DNA of 64,000 bases from Litoreibacter arenae DSM 19593 (GCF_000442275.2 NZ_KE557314.1:899085-963084), one strand, 5' to 3'. Positions 1-9,422 are shown, counted from the first letter of the stretch. Notes: a model not told the origin generated them from the letters alone. Numbers and translations: made by a program.

Positions 1-129
1 GGCGCGCCCGTGATGACGAACAGCTGGGACCGCCAAGCGCGGCTGACCCCTGCGGGGCGTGGCTATCTACAGGTGCGCGTGATTGATGCCCGCGGTCGCG
101 CCGCAGGCACCACTATTTTTGCCGAGTGA
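1..129 (+). CDS. C-terminal fragment, probably penicillin-binding protein 1C
   Basis: An open frame runs from the first base to a TGA at 127-129 and encodes 42 residues. The tail contains a pattern of the type LTPAGRGYLQVRVIDARGR. This resembles the C-terminal beta-sandwich domain that ends PbpC-type penicillin-binding proteins, which are periplasmic transglycosylase/transpeptidases. Only the end of the gene is inside the window, so no catalytic motif is visible and the assignment rests on this short tail. It is convergent with the thiolase gene, whose stop codon begins at the next base. It could instead be another protein with an Ig-like C-terminal domain. Confidence 0.45.
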   Translation, partial: GAPVMTNSWDRQARLTPAGRGYLQVRVIDARGRAAGTTIFAE

Positions 130-1305
130 TCAGACCCGTTCAATCGCCAGCGCAATGCCCTGACCGCCACCGATGCACATGGTAATCAGCGCCTTGGAGC
201 CACCGATGCGCTCCAACTCGTGCAGCGCCTTGACGGTGATGATCGCGCCGGTCGCGCCAACAGGATGACCCAAAGCAATCGCGCCGCCATTGGGGTTCAC
301 TTTGGCGGGGTCGAAGCCCAGCTCCTGCGAGACTGCCAACGCCTGCGCCGCGAAGGCTTCGTTAGACTCGATTACGTCGAAATCCTCCGCCTTCAAGCCC
401 GTGCGTTCCAACAGCTTTTGCACGGCAGGCACAGGCCCGATGCCCATAACCTCGGGGCGCACGCCTGCATGCGCGTAGCCGATGATGCGCGCGCGGGGCG
501 TCAGGCCGGACGCCTTCGCGGCAGCCTCGGTCGCCAGCACAACCGCGCCTGCGCCATCATTGATGCCCGACGCGTTGCCAGCGGTCACAGTGCCGTCTTT
601 CTGGAACACGGTGCGCAGGCCTGACAACACCTCAAGCGAGGTGGCTTTGGGGTGCTCGTCCGTGTCGAAGGCTACCATGTCGCGCTTCACGCGAACCTCC
701 ACGGGGACGATCTGGTCCTTGAAATACCCCGCCTCGATTGCCCGCGCCGCACGGGTCTGGCTTTCCATGGCAAAGGCGTCTTGCGCCTCGCGGGTGATGT
801 TATGCTCTGCCGCGACGTTCTCGGCGGTGACGCCCATATGACCAGTGCCGAACGGGCAATTCAACGCGCCCAGCATCATGTCCTGGGATTTGGCGTCGCC
901 CATTTTCTGGCCCCAACGCGCGTCCGGCACGATGTAGGGGGACCGGCTCATGTTTTCCGCCCCGCCTGCAAGGCCGAACTCCGCATCGCCCAGCATCAGC
1001 GATTGAACAACCGAGACAATCGCCTGAACGCCAGAGCCGCAAAGCCGGTTCACGTTCATCGCAGGCACCGTATCCGGTACGCCAGCCTGCATCGCGGCGG
1101 CGCGGGACAGGTACATATCGCGCGGCTCGGTGTTGATGACGTGGCCAAAAACAACGTGGCCGATTTGCGAGGGGTCGACGCCCGCCCGTTCCATCGCGGC
1201 TTTCGAGACGGCCGCGCCAAGGTCGATTGGCGGGGTGCCCGCCAATGCGCCGCCAAAGGTGCCGATAGCGGTGCGCGCGGCGCTGAGGATCATGATTTTT
1301 GACAT
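130..1305 (-). CDS. Acetyl-CoA C-acyltransferase (BktB-type beta-ketothiolase)
   Basis: This 391-residue thiolase condenses or cleaves acyl-CoA and acetyl-CoA in fatty-acid, ketone-body or polyhydroxyalkanoate metabolism. All three catalytic residues are visible: Cys89 in NRLCGSG, His347 in ALGHPVGATG and Cys377 in CIGGGQG, the spacing expected for a biosynthetic thiolase. The stretch with PRDMYLSRAA, followed by ARWGQKMGD and MMLGAL, is closer to BktB than to PhaA, which suggests tolerance of longer acyl chains. The ATG start is preceded by AAGGAAAAG. A PHA synthase lies at 28-29.7 kb, but there is no operon link. BktB-type specificity is inferred from motifs only. Confidence 0.93.
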   Translation of the reverse strand: MSKIMILSAARTAIGTFGGALAGTPPIDLGAAVSKAAMERAGVDPSQIGHVVFGHVINTEPRDMYLSRAAAMQAGVPDTVPAMNVNRLCGSGVQAIVSVVQSLMLGDAEFGLAGGAENMSRSPYIVPDARWGQKMGDAKSQDMMLGALNCPFGTGHMGVTAENVAAEHNITREAQDAFAMESQTRAARAIEAGYFKDQIVPVEVRVKRDMVAFDTDEHPKATSLEVLSGLRTVFQKDGTVTAGNASGINDGAGAVVLATEAAAKASGLTPRARIIGYAHAGVRPEVMGIGPVPAVQKLLERTGLKAEDFDVIESNEAFAAQALAVSQELGFDPAKVNPNGGAIALGHPVGATGAIITVKALHELERIGGSKALITMCIGGGQGIALAIERV

Positions 1306-1326
1306 GTCTTTTCCTTTATTAGAATC

Positions 1327-2142
1327 TCAGACGGCGGGGCGTGGCACCGTCGTTTGCAGGAATTCCACCGTGCCATCCGGCAGAACGGCCGCCGCCGTCA
1401 GGCAGCCCGTGTCATACCCTCCGGTATCCACCGATATCCGCCCGTCCTCACAGACCGCATTGTCCATCGGTGTATGCCCGTGCGCAACCCATGTCCCGCT
1501 GGCCGGCGTCCGGCTGAGAAACTCCGGATGCCCCCACAAAAGCACGCGTGGGGACTGGTCCTCGACCGGCCTGCCCGGGTCAATGCCCGCGTGGGTAATC
1601 ATCAGGTTTCCCGATGTGACCGACAAGGGCAGCGAGCGCAGCCAGATTTCCAGATCCGCATTCATCTGCGTGCGCAGCGCGGAGGCGAGCGCGTTGGCAT
1701 GGGTCGCCCAGACCGCCTCTTCGGGCAAATTTATCCCGAAGCTGGCCAGCGTTTCTGCCGCTCCGTTGCGGAACCAGCGGGCGTGTCGGGCCTCCGGCGC
1801 GTCCAGAAAATCGAGCATCATCTGCTCGTGATTTCCCAGAATGCAGATCACGTTGTTGGGGAATTCGCTCGCCAGATCATGTAGCCGCTGCAACACGGCG
1901 GCACTCGACGGCCCCCGGTCGATGTAGTCGCCGACGAAAACCAGCTTCGGGTCTTGCAACTCCAGACTGCCGATCACGTGGTCTATCTGCTCAAGAATGT
2001 GCTCCAGCAAATCCAGTGTGCCGTGCAGATCGCCGACGATAAAATGCGGCGAGGTCGGCTGCGGGCGGAATGGGCGTGGGGCGGGTCCGGACGATCCCTC
2101 GGTTGGCTTTCTGCCTTTGAAAAGAGAGCGCAGCAGGTTCAT
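1327..2142 (-). CDS. Metallophosphoesterase of the PPP serine/threonine phosphatase family
   Basis: The protein has about 271 residues and the ordered PPP motifs GDLHG (near residue 37), GDYIDRG (71-77) and GNHE (103-106), with later histidines in THAG and AHGHTP. These residues hold the two-metal centre that hydrolyses phosphomonoesters. Bacterial relatives include PrpA-like protein phosphatases and diadenosine tetraphosphatases, so the substrate is open. I chose the ATG at 2142; a TTG at 2151 would add three residues. No clear Shine-Dalgarno sequence is seen for either. It lies 20 bp downstream of nothing co-directional except the thiolase, which starts at 1305, so the two may be cotranscribed. 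Confidence 0.85.
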   Translation of the reverse strand: MNLLRSLFKGRKPTEGSSGPAPRPFRPQPTSPHFIVGDLHGTLDLLEHILEQIDHVIGSLELQDPKLVFVGDYIDRGPSSAAVLQRLHDLASEFPNNVICILGNHEQMMLDFLDAPEARHARWFRNGAAETLASFGINLPEEAVWATHANALASALRTQMNADLEIWLRSLPLSVTSGNLMITHAGIDPGRPVEDQSPRVLLWGHPEFLSRTPASGTWVAHGHTPMDNAVCEDGRISVDTGGYDTGCLTAAAVLPDGTVEFLQTTVPRPAV

Positions 2143-2305
2143 AGAGGACAACTTTCAATAGCTTCCTTACAGTTGATCCCCAAGCGTCTCGATTGCAAGC
2201 GAAAGCCGCAAAGCCACACCCCGAGCGCGGAAAGCCGCGCCGTTTTCCGGTTTGACCTGTGACGCGATTTGACGGACCAAGACGCAACGCACAGGAGCAG
2301 GACAC

Positions 2306-3325
2306 ATGGCAGGTAAAACACGCACGGCGCTGGTGACGGGCTCGGCAGGATTCATCGGCTACCACGTCGCGGCGCGATTGCTGGCGGATGGCTTCAACGT
2401 CGTGGGGTTCGACGGGATGACGGACTATTATGACGTCACTCTGAAACAACGCCGCCACCAGATGCTTTCGCAATCTCCGAACTTCACGCCGGTCGAAGGT
2501 CTGCTGGAAACCGATGGTCTGGTCATGCACCTGATGGAGCAGCACAAGCCGGACATCGTGGTGCATCTTGCAGCGCAAGCCGGTGTGCGGTGGTCCATCG
2601 AAAACCCCCGCGCCTATGTCGATGCCAACCTGATCGGCGCGTTCAATGTGTTGGAGGCCGTGCGGGCGCATCCGTGCGACCATCTGTTGATGGCGTCCAC
2701 CTCGTCGATCTACGGGGCCAATACCGAAATGCCCTATCAGGAGACGCATAAGGTCGACACACAAATGAGCTTCTACGCCGCCACCAAGAAGGCGAACGAG
2801 GCGATGGCTCATTCCTATTCCCACCTCTACGACATGCCGGTCACCATGTTTCGCTTCTTCACCGTCTACGGCCCGTGGGGGCGGCCCGATATGGCGCTGT
2901 TCAAGTTCACCAAAGCCATTCTCGAAGGCAGCCCGATCGACGTCTACAACCACGGCGATATGAGCCGCGACTTCACCTATATCGACGATCTTGTGGAAGG
3001 CATCCGCCTGCTGATCGACACGCCGCCGCAACGTCCCGAAGGCAAGGTCGAGGATGGCGACAGCCTGTCACCCGTCGCGGCGTGGCGGGCGGTCAATATC
3101 GGCAACGGCGAGCCGGTGCAGCTTATGGCGTTTATCGAGGCGATCGAGGCTGCAACAGGACGGGAGGCGAAAAAGAACTTCATGGATATGCAGCCCGGCG
3201 ATGTGCCTGCGACATGGGCGGCGGCCGATCTGCTAAAAGGTCTGACAGGGTACGAGCCATCGACCGATGTGCGCACGGGCGTTGCGCGGTTCGTGAAATG
3301 GTACCGCGATTACTATCAGGTCTAG
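2306..3325 (+). CDS. NAD-dependent epimerase, UDP-glucuronate 4-epimerase type
   Basis: This is a 339-residue extended short-chain dehydrogenase. It has the Rossmann GSAGFIG at 12-18, a serine-rich STSS near 131-134 and the catalytic YxxxK as Tyr157/Lys161. The blocks VRWSIENP, TVYGPWGRPDMA and DMSRDFTYIDD are typical of CapI/LpsL-like UDP-glucuronate 4-epimerases, which convert UDP-GlcA to UDP-GalA for surface polysaccharides. A UDP-glucose dehydrogenase that would supply UDP-GlcA lies at 56.6 kb. The start is an ATG behind AGGAGCAGGACAC. Its stop overlaps the convergent UPF0314 gene by four bases. Confidence 0.9.
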   Translation: MAGKTRTALVTGSAGFIGYHVAARLLADGFNVVGFDGMTDYYDVTLKQRRHQMLSQSPNFTPVEGLLETDGLVMHLMEQHKPDIVVHLAAQAGVRWSIENPRAYVDANLIGAFNVLEAVRAHPCDHLLMASTSSIYGANTEMPYQETHKVDTQMSFYAATKKANEAMAHSYSHLYDMPVTMFRFFTVYGPWGRPDMALFKFTKAILEGSPIDVYNHGDMSRDFTYIDDLVEGIRLLIDTPPQRPEGKVEDGDSLSPVAAWRAVNIGNGEPVQLMAFIEAIEAATGREAKKNFMDMQPGDVPATWAAADLLKGLTGYEPSTDVRTGVARFVKWYRDYYQV

Positions 3326-3882
3326 CCCGCCGCCTGCCACTCGCGGATGGCATCCAGCGGGTAGAGCAGCATGATGATATTCAGCGCCAACCCGTCGCGG
3401 ATCGCGGACATGACCACCACTTCAGCGATGATAACGATGGCGACGCTGACCCACACCGGCAAGCGGTGCGCCAGCCAGAAGCCGACCCACATGGCGATGA
3501 TGTCGAAGACCGAATTCAGAACGCTGTCGCCGTAGTAATCCAGCGCAATCGTCACCTCGCGGTAACGGTTGATGACTGCGTCGGTGTTCTCCAGAATTTC
3601 CCACGCGGCTTCGATCACCGTCGCAATCGTCAAGCGCCAGCCGATGTCGATCCGCCGCGCAACCAGCCAGAGTAGGAAGTAGAAGATGAACCCGTGCAGC
3701 AGGTGCGAGGGCGTGTACCAGTCCGAGATATGTTGAGAGTTCTCGGAGCTCATCGTCTCCAGATGCAGCAGCTTGATGTAGCCGCATTTGCACATGGGAA
3801 CACGGCCCATCCACAGCAGGATGAGGGCCGTGGCGACAAGGATGCCGAAGGTGATCCAGTAGGGAAGGTAACGCTTGCTCAT
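3322..3882 (-). CDS. UPF0314/DUF2585 family integral membrane protein
   Basis: The protein has 186 residues when started at the ATG at 3882 (MSKRYLPYW). It has an N-terminal membrane segment (residues about 5-24), a short region with CKCGYIKLLH and SQHISDWYTPSHLLHG, then two or three more hydrophobic segments near the C-terminus. The pattern TPSHLLHGF and the acidic EAAWEILENT identify the UPF0314/DUF2585 family of alphaproteobacteria, whose function is unknown. The frame stays open to a TTG at 3975, but that would clash with the divergent gene start there. Its stop codon shares the tetranucleotide CTAG with the convergent epimerase. Confidence 0.85.
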   Translation of the reverse strand: MSKRYLPYWITFGILVATALILLWMGRVPMCKCGYIKLLHLETMSSENSQHISDWYTPSHLLHGFIFYFLLWLVARRIDIGWRLTIATVIEAAWEILENTDAVINRYREVTIALDYYGDSVLNSVFDIIAMWVGFWLAHRLPVWVSVAIVIIAEVVVMSAIRDGLALNIIMLLYPLDAIREWQAAG

Positions 3883-3974
3883 GAAGCGCACGGAATCACG
3901 CAAGCGGTAGGGGTGTAAAGCCTTTTCTGTGTCATGAACTTGCCCGCGCCACGGCGTCGTGCGACGTTCGGCCA

Positions 3975-5543
3975 ATGAATTCCTTAGATACCTTTGCTCC
4001 GTTCTCTGCGGCAGAACAGAAACTTATCGACGACTCGACAAACCCCGAGCGCACCAGCGTCGGGGACGGGAACTTGCACAAAGCCGCCGAGCCTGTCCAC
4101 ACGATCAGGGGCGAATTGATCCGGCACCTGCTGCTGGGCTTCGACGCGCTGCACGACAAGGGTATTCGCCTGCGCGGGGCGTGGATCAGCGGCACGCTCG
4201 ACTTGCAGGGATGCGATTGCGAGCGGGATATATCGCTGTCGCACTGCCATCTGAGCAACCCGATCAATCTCGTTAACGCCCGTCTGCGCGGGCTGCATCT
4301 GTCGGCGTGCTATCTGACGGGATTATCCGCTGACAACACGTCGTTTTCAGGGTCGGTCTATATCAGGGCCGGAACCATCGTCATGGGCGAGATTTCGATG
4401 GCAGGCGCGCGGATCAGCGGCGATCTGCAAATATGCGACGCGACCATCGAAAGCCTCACGCAAGACGCCATCTTCGCGCCGTCCTTGCGGGTGGAGGGTT
4501 CGGTCTTTCTGGGTAACTACCCCTATGCCAACAGCGTAACAGAGCTGCACGCGACGGGACTTTTGTTCTTCTCATCCGCGCGGGTCGAGCATGATTTCTT
4601 CATCACCAACACCTCGATCAACCTGCCGCAAACAAGCACCGTTGCGGCGACTGTCTTTGACCCCAGCGAGGAGCATGGCTACGGCATGGCGTTGAGCCTT
4701 GCGCGGGCGCGGATCAACGGCATCCTGTATATGACCGACAACCATATTACGAAGGGCATGGTCAATCTGGCTGCCGCAGAGGTGGCGCGTTTTAGGGATG
4801 AACCTGTGGGGCCTGGGGCTTCTTATCCGATCAGGCTCGACGGGTTCCGCTATAGCGATTTCTCCCGCCATGTGGACACCAAGATTACCGCGCGTCTGGA
4901 CTGGCTTGCCCGCAAGCCGGACGACATGCCCTTCACTTCGCAACCCTACGAGCAGCTTGCGACCGTGCTGCAATCGCTGGGTCACCGGAAAGATGCCCGC
5001 TCGGTTCTGATGCACAAGGAGCGCCTTTTGCGCGCGGAAGATCGACGTCTGATGGCGGAGCGCGGCGTTAATGGTCCGCGTCGTGCCTTGGCGCGGGTGG
5101 CGGATGATTTTCTGCGCTGGACTATCGGCTATGGCTACAGGCCCGGCAGGGCGGTGGTGGTCGCGATTGTGATGATCGTCTCGCTTGGCGTGTTCTTCCA
5201 GCGGACGTGGGACGCAGGGGACATGGCCCCGAACGCTGCCCCTATACTGGTATCGCAGGACTGGGTCGCGGCGACCCGGTCGCACCCTGACAATCCTGCT
5301 GTGTTCTGGTCGGCCCCCGGTCAGGGCGGGCAGGATTGGGAGACGTTCAACGCATTCGCCTACGCGGCGGATGTCGTTATTCCACTGGTGAATTTCGGGC
5401 AGGAGGGGGCATGGGCACCGTCCACCTCACGCTCCCCTCTGGGCAAAATAGCGTGGTGGGTGCGGTGGTTCGCCAAGTCCATTGGCTGGATCGTTGCGGC
5501 TCTGGGGGCAGGTGCGATTACCGGCCTGATCCGCAAGGACTGA
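3975..5543 (+). CDS. Beta-helix-like protein with C-terminal membrane segments, function unknown
   Basis: The protein has 522 residues. Residues about 55-170 contain pentapeptide-like runs such as IRLRGAWISGTLDLQG, VNARLRGLHL and MAGARISGDLQI, which suggest a right-handed beta-helix platform. A middle region with a predicted helical part (LARKPDDMPFTSQPYEQLATVLQSLG) follows. A C-terminal part has one clear membrane segment (about 394-412), a roughly 85-residue loop and a second segment near 500-518. Similar proteins are often labelled membrane-associated oxidoreductase, but no redox motif is visible here. It starts at an ATG without a clear Shine-Dalgarno sequence. It is convergent with serA across a GC-rich hairpin. 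Confidence 0.75.
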   Translation: MNSLDTFAPFSAAEQKLIDDSTNPERTSVGDGNLHKAAEPVHTIRGELIRHLLLGFDALHDKGIRLRGAWISGTLDLQGCDCERDISLSHCHLSNPINLVNARLRGLHLSACYLTGLSADNTSFSGSVYIRAGTIVMGEISMAGARISGDLQICDATIESLTQDAIFAPSLRVEGSVFLGNYPYANSVTELHATGLLFFSSARVEHDFFITNTSINLPQTSTVAATVFDPSEEHGYGMALSLARARINGILYMTDNHITKGMVNLAAAEVARFRDEPVGPGASYPIRLDGFRYSDFSRHVDTKITARLDWLARKPDDMPFTSQPYEQLATVLQSLGHRKDARSVLMHKERLLRAEDRRLMAERGVNGPRRALARVADDFLRWTIGYGYRPGRAVVVAIVMIVSLGVFFQRTWDAGDMAPNAAPILVSQDWVAATRSHPDNPAVFWSAPGQGGQDWETFNAFAYAADVVIPLVNFGQEGAWAPSTSRSPLGKIAWWVRWFAKSIGWIVAALGAGAITGLIRKD

Positions 5544-5571
5544 CCGCCGCTACCCCGAAAGACAGCGGCGG
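5544..5571. terminator. Hairpin between convergent genes
   Basis: An 8-bp perfect stem (CCGCCGCT paired with AGCGGCGG, 12-base loop) lies immediately after the stop at 5541-5543 and just before the end of serA at 5582. It probably acts as a bidirectional 3' end structure. No T-run is visible on either side, so intrinsic termination is not certain. Confidence 0.45.
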
Positions 5572-5581
5572 CTGGAATGGT

Positions 5582-7177
5582 TTAGGCGACGTCGAAATGC
5601 AGCGGCTTGACCTGCTGGAACATGCCGGTATCGGACAGCTTTTTCAGCACATTTGCAGGCACCGCTTCGTCCACATAGAGCAGCGCGATTGCGCCATTGC
5701 CTGCGGATTCGCGGCCCAGGGTGAAGTTGGCGATGTTGACCCCGTTCTCGCCCATGGTCTGACCCAAAGTGCCGATGATGCCCGGCATGTCCTTGTTGGT
5801 GGTGTAGACCATATGCTCCCCGATCTCGGCGTCGATGTTGATGCCTTTGATCTGGATGAAGCGTGGCTTGCCGTCCGAGAAGACAGTCCCCGCGATGGAG
5901 CGTTCGCGGGTGTCGGTGACCACATGGAACTTGATGTAGCCGTCGAACACGCCGGATTTATCCTGCGTGGTGGTCGATATCTTCACGCCGCGTTCCTTCG
6001 CGATGACCTGCGCCGAGACCATGTTCACGTCGGGGTTCGTGGCCTTCATAATGCCCGCGATACCGGCGCAATTCAGCGCCTCAAGGTTCATCTTGGAGAC
6101 GTTGCCGTTATAGGTGATCCGGATCTCTTCGATCGCCTCGTCGGTCATTTGCCCGATGAACGCACCAAGGTGTTCTGACAATTTTACCCATGGCCCCATG
6201 ACCTTAGCCTCTTCCGCCGTGACGGAGGGCATGTTGAGCGCGTTGGCAACAGCACCCGTCAGAAGGAAGTCCGACATCTGCTCGGCCACTTGCAGGGCGA
6301 CGTTTTCCTGCGCCTCTGTGGTGGCCGCACCCAAGTGAGGGGTCACAACCACGTTGGGCAGGTTGAACAGCGGGCTTTCGGTGGCGGGCTCGACCTCGAA
6401 CACATCAAAAGCAGCGCCCGCGACCTTGCCGGATTTGAGCGCGTCGGCCAGCGCGGCTTCGTCCACCAGACCGCCACGGGCGCAGTTGATGATGCGCACG
6501 CCGTCTTTCATCTTCGCGATGTTTTCCTTGGAGATCATGCCGCGGGTTTTGTCGGTTGCAGGCACATGAAGGGTGATGAAGTCGGAGCGGGCGAACAATT
6601 CGTCCAGTTCCACTTTGGTCACGTTCAGCTTCTCGGCGCGTTCCTCGGACAGGAAGGGATCATAGGCGATCACCTTCATTTTAAGGCCAACGCCGCGTTC
6701 GCAGACGATGCCGCCGATGTTGCCTGCGCCAATAACGCCGAGGGTTTTGCCGGTCAGTTCAACCCCCATGAACTTGGATTTTTCCCACTTGCCTGCATGG
6801 GTGGACGCGGACGCCTCGGGGATCTGACGGGCCACGGCGAACATCATCGCGATGGCGTGTTCGGCGGTGGTGATCATGTTGCCGAACGGGGTGTTCATCA
6901 CGATGATCCCCTTCTTCGACGCGGCAGGAATGTCGACATTGTCGACACCGATGCCAGCGCGGCCGATGACCTTGAGGTTGGTTGCGGCGGCGATCAGTTT
7001 CTCGGTCGCCTTGGTGGCGGACCGGATGGCGAGGCCGTCATATTGGTCGATGATCGACAGCAGCTTTTCTTTGTCTTTGCCAAGCTCTGGCATGAAGTCC
7101 ACGTCGATGCCGCGGTCGCGGAAAATCTGGACGGCGGTCTCGGACAGTTTGTCGGATACGAGTACTTTGGGGGCCAT
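5582..7177 (-). CDS. serA: D-3-phosphoglycerate dehydrogenase
   Basis: This is the first enzyme of serine synthesis, oxidising 3-phosphoglycerate to 3-phosphohydroxypyruvate with NAD. The 531-residue product has the substrate and NAD domains with LGVIGAGNIGG, the catalytic arginine in NCARGGLVDE and the histidine in VTPHLGAAT. These are followed by the intervening domain and a C-terminal ACT domain, matching the long SerA form. The ATG at 7177 (MAPKVLVSD) is chosen because AAGGAG sits seven bases upstream; the longer open frame has no such site. It follows serC on the same strand by about 70 bp and is probably in the same transcript. Confidence 0.97.
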   Translation of the reverse strand: MAPKVLVSDKLSETAVQIFRDRGIDVDFMPELGKDKEKLLSIIDQYDGLAIRSATKATEKLIAAATNLKVIGRAGIGVDNVDIPAASKKGIIVMNTPFGNMITTAEHAIAMMFAVARQIPEASASTHAGKWEKSKFMGVELTGKTLGVIGAGNIGGIVCERGVGLKMKVIAYDPFLSEERAEKLNVTKVELDELFARSDFITLHVPATDKTRGMISKENIAKMKDGVRIINCARGGLVDEAALADALKSGKVAGAAFDVFEVEPATESPLFNLPNVVVTPHLGAATTEAQENVALQVAEQMSDFLLTGAVANALNMPSVTAEEAKVMGPWVKLSEHLGAFIGQMTDEAIEEIRITYNGNVSKMNLEALNCAGIAGIMKATNPDVNMVSAQVIAKERGVKISTTTQDKSGVFDGYIKFHVVTDTRERSIAGTVFSDGKPRFIQIKGINIDAEIGEHMVYTTNKDMPGIIGTLGQTMGENGVNIANFTLGRESAGNGAIALLYVDEAVPANVLKKLSDTGMFQQVKPLHFDVA

Positions 7178-7249
7178 GATGGGCTCCTTGTTTTTGCGGT
7201 ATGAATTACGTCGGCTTTGCGTCGGCAAAGCGTATGGCACGAAACGGGT

Positions 7250-8389
7250 TTAGGAGTTGATCTCTTGCTCGAAGGCGTAGGCGAGCCACGGAAGCATGGC
7301 GTCGATGTCGGAGGTTTCGACCGTGGCCCCGCACCAGATGCGCAGGCCCGGAGGGGCGTCGCGATAGGCGCCGATGTCGAGTGCTACGTTTTCCGACTCC
7401 AGACGCTTGGCAATCGCCTTGGCGAATGCCGCGCCGTCAGTGATGCGGTCGTCGGTGAACTTCAAACACACGGAGGTGTTGGAGCGGGTCGCCGGGTCCG
7501 TGGCGAGGAAGTCGATCCAGTCATGCTCGGCGACGAAATCGGTGATCGCGGCGGTGTTGGCATCGGCGCGGGCGATGAGGCCTTTGAGGCCGCCCACGGA
7601 TTTCGCCCAGTCGAGCGCGAAGAGGTAGTCCTCGACACACAGCATTGATGGCGTGTTGATCGTGGCACCCGTGAAGATGCCGTCGATCAGCTTGCCGCCT
7701 TTGGTCAGGCGGAAGATTTTGGGCAGGGGCCATGCGGGGGTGTAGCTTTCCAGCCGCGCAACCGCGCGGGGGGACAGGATGAGCACGCCATGCGCACCTT
7801 CGCCGCCCAGCACTTTCTGCCAGCTGAAGGTGGTGACGTCCAACCGGTCCCACGGAAGGTCCGTCGCGAAAGCGGCGGAGGTGGCGTCACACAGGGTCAA
7901 ACCGGCCCGTTCGGCTGGAATAGAGTCTTTCGATGGCACGCGCACGCCGGAGGTGGTGCCGTTCCATGTGAAGCAGACATCGTTGTCGAAATTGACTTGG
8001 GCAAAGTCGACGATCTCGCCATAATCAGCGGTGGTGACCTGCGCGTCGATCTTCAACTGTTTGATCACGTCGGTGACCCAGCCGGAACCGAAGCTTTCCC
8101 ATGCGAGCATTTCCACGGGGCGTTCGCCCAGCAGGTTCCACATGGCCATCTCATACGCGCCGGTGTCGGAGGCAGGCACGATGCCGATTTTGTAGTCGGC
8201 AGGCACGCCCAGCACGTCGCGGGTGGTCTCGATCGCGGCAAGCAGCTTGGCTTTGCCGACAGCGGCACGGTGCGAGCGACCCAGCGGGGCGTCGGCCAGT
8301 TTATCGAGCGTGAATGTGGGGGGTTTGGCACAAGGGCCGGAAGAAAAGCGCGGATTCGTCGGCTTGGTGGCCGGAGCTTTCGTAGTCAT
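7250..8389 (-). CDS. serC: Phosphoserine aminotransferase
   Basis: This PLP enzyme makes phosphoserine from 3-phosphohydroxypyruvate and glutamate. The 379-residue protein belongs to the class V aminotransferase family of alphaproteobacterial SerC. It starts with a short polar tail, [13 protein letters not shown] is the conserved opening, and the PLP lysine is expected in [15 protein letters not shown]. The ATG at 8389 is preferred over the upstream in-frame start because the intervening bases hold a structured leader. It is first in the serC-serA operon and divergent from serB. Confidence 0.96.
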   Translation of the reverse strand: MTTKAPATKPTNPRFSSGPCAKPPTFTLDKLADAPLGRSHRAAVGKAKLLAAIETTRDVLGVPADYKIGIVPASDTGAYEMAMWNLLGERPVEMLAWESFGSGWVTDVIKQLKIDAQVTTADYGEIVDFAQVNFDNDVCFTWNGTTSGVRVPSKDSIPAERAGLTLCDATSAAFATDLPWDRLDVTTFSWQKVLGGEGAHGVLILSPRAVARLESYTPAWPLPKIFRLTKGGKLIDGIFTGATINTPSMLCVEDYLFALDWAKSVGGLKGLIARADANTAAITDFVAEHDWIDFLATDPATRSNTSVCLKFTDDRITDGAAFAKAIAKRLESENVALDIGAYRDAPPGLRIWCGATVETSDIDAMLPWLAYAFEQEINS

Positions 8390-8414
8390 AATGTCTACCC
8401 TTACAGATATATTG

Positions 8415-8466
8415 CCTCTCGTTGGGGAGAGGTGTCCCACTGGCGTCACTACGGAAGGGCGCGGGC
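8415..8466 (-). promoter_or_regulatory. Candidate serC leader RNA motif
   Basis: On the minus strand, 26 to 77 bases before the serC ATG, there is a compact structured stretch. CCCGC can pair with GTGGG around the conserved-looking CGTAGTGACGCCA, and it is followed by a 6-bp hairpin (CCTCTC, loop CCCAAC, GAGAGG). Position and sequence fit the serC RNA motif known from alphaproteobacterial serC-serA operons, a putative cis-regulator. Family membership is from memory of the motif and was not tested with a covariance model. Confidence 0.6.
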
Positions 8467-8549
8467 TTTCACAATAGAGAAAACGTCGCTATAGCGCCGC
8501 TTGAGTGATTATTTGCGACACGCTTCTCCACGATAGGAAACTTGCCCTC

Positions 8550-9422
8550 ATGTTCGTAGCGACCCTTCTTTGTGACCCGTCTGCGCCGAAACTGGACGCC
8601 GCCTTGCCTGCGAACTTGCGCAACGCGTGGGGCGGCGGGGACGTGATCTGGTTAATGCCGGACGTCGCGGCGGAGTTTGCTTTGGCGAGCGTTCCGGCGA
8701 ATTTTGACGCGGTGTGGGAAGAATGTCAGGCGCTGGGCGTGGATCTGGTGATCCAGCCGATGGAAGGGCGGCGCAAGAAGATGCTGCTGGCCGACATGGA
8801 CAGCACGATGATCCAGCAGGAATGTATCGACGAGCTGGCGGATGAGGCAGGCGTTGGCGCGCGTGTGGCGGATATTACGGCGCGGGCGATGAACGGGGAG
8901 CTGGATTTCGAGGCTGCTTTGAAAGAGCGGGTTGGGCTGCTTGAGGGGTTGGATTCTGGTGTAATAGAGACTGTTTTGGCGACACGGATCACCTATATGC
9001 CCGGAGGGAAAGAGCTGGTTTCGACCATGAAGGTCAATGGCGGCTATGCGGCGCTGGTGTCGGGCGGGTTTACCGCGTTCACGGCCTCGGTCGCGGCGGC
9101 GCTGGGCTTTCACGAGAACCGCGCGAACACGTTGCTGGAAGAAGGCCGCAAGCTGACGGGGCAGGTCGCGATGCCGATTTTGGGCCGTGAGGCCAAGGTG
9201 CAGGCGTTGGAAGAAATCACGGCGCGGTTGGGGATTTCAGAGACTGACGTGTTGGCGGTTGGCGACGGTGCCAATGATCTGGGCATGTTGCAACGCGCAG
9301 GTGCGGGCGTGGCGTTGCACGCGAAACCGACGGTGCAAGCGCAGGCCAAGATACGGGTGAACCACGGCGATTTGACCGCGCTTCTGTTCCTGCAAGGCTA
9401 CGCGGCGAGCGACTTCGCCTAG
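8550..9422 (+). CDS. serB: Phosphoserine phosphatase
   Basis: This is the last step of serine synthesis, hydrolysing phosphoserine. The 290-residue protein has an N-terminal ACT-like part, then the HAD motif DMDST (nucleophile Asp82, acid/base Asp84), the SGGFTAF motif, the lysine in GREAKVQAL and GDGANDLGM. It is slightly shorter than E. coli SerB. The ATG at 8550 is preferred; a GTG at 8505 lies in frame but in the divergent promoter region. All three serine pathway genes are thus clustered. Its stop overlaps the convergent CaiD-like gene by four bases (CTAG). Confidence 0.95.
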   Translation: MFVATLLCDPSAPKLDAALPANLRNAWGGGDVIWLMPDVAAEFALASVPANFDAVWEECQALGVDLVIQPMEGRRKKMLLADMDSTMIQQECIDELADEAGVGARVADITARAMNGELDFEAALKERVGLLEGLDSGVIETVLATRITYMPGGKELVSTMKVNGGYAALVSGGFTAFTASVAAALGFHENRANTLLEEGRKLTGQVAMPILGREAKVQALEEITARLGISETDVLAVGDGANDLGMLQRAGAGVALHAKPTVQAQAKIRVNHGDLTALLFLQGYAASDFA

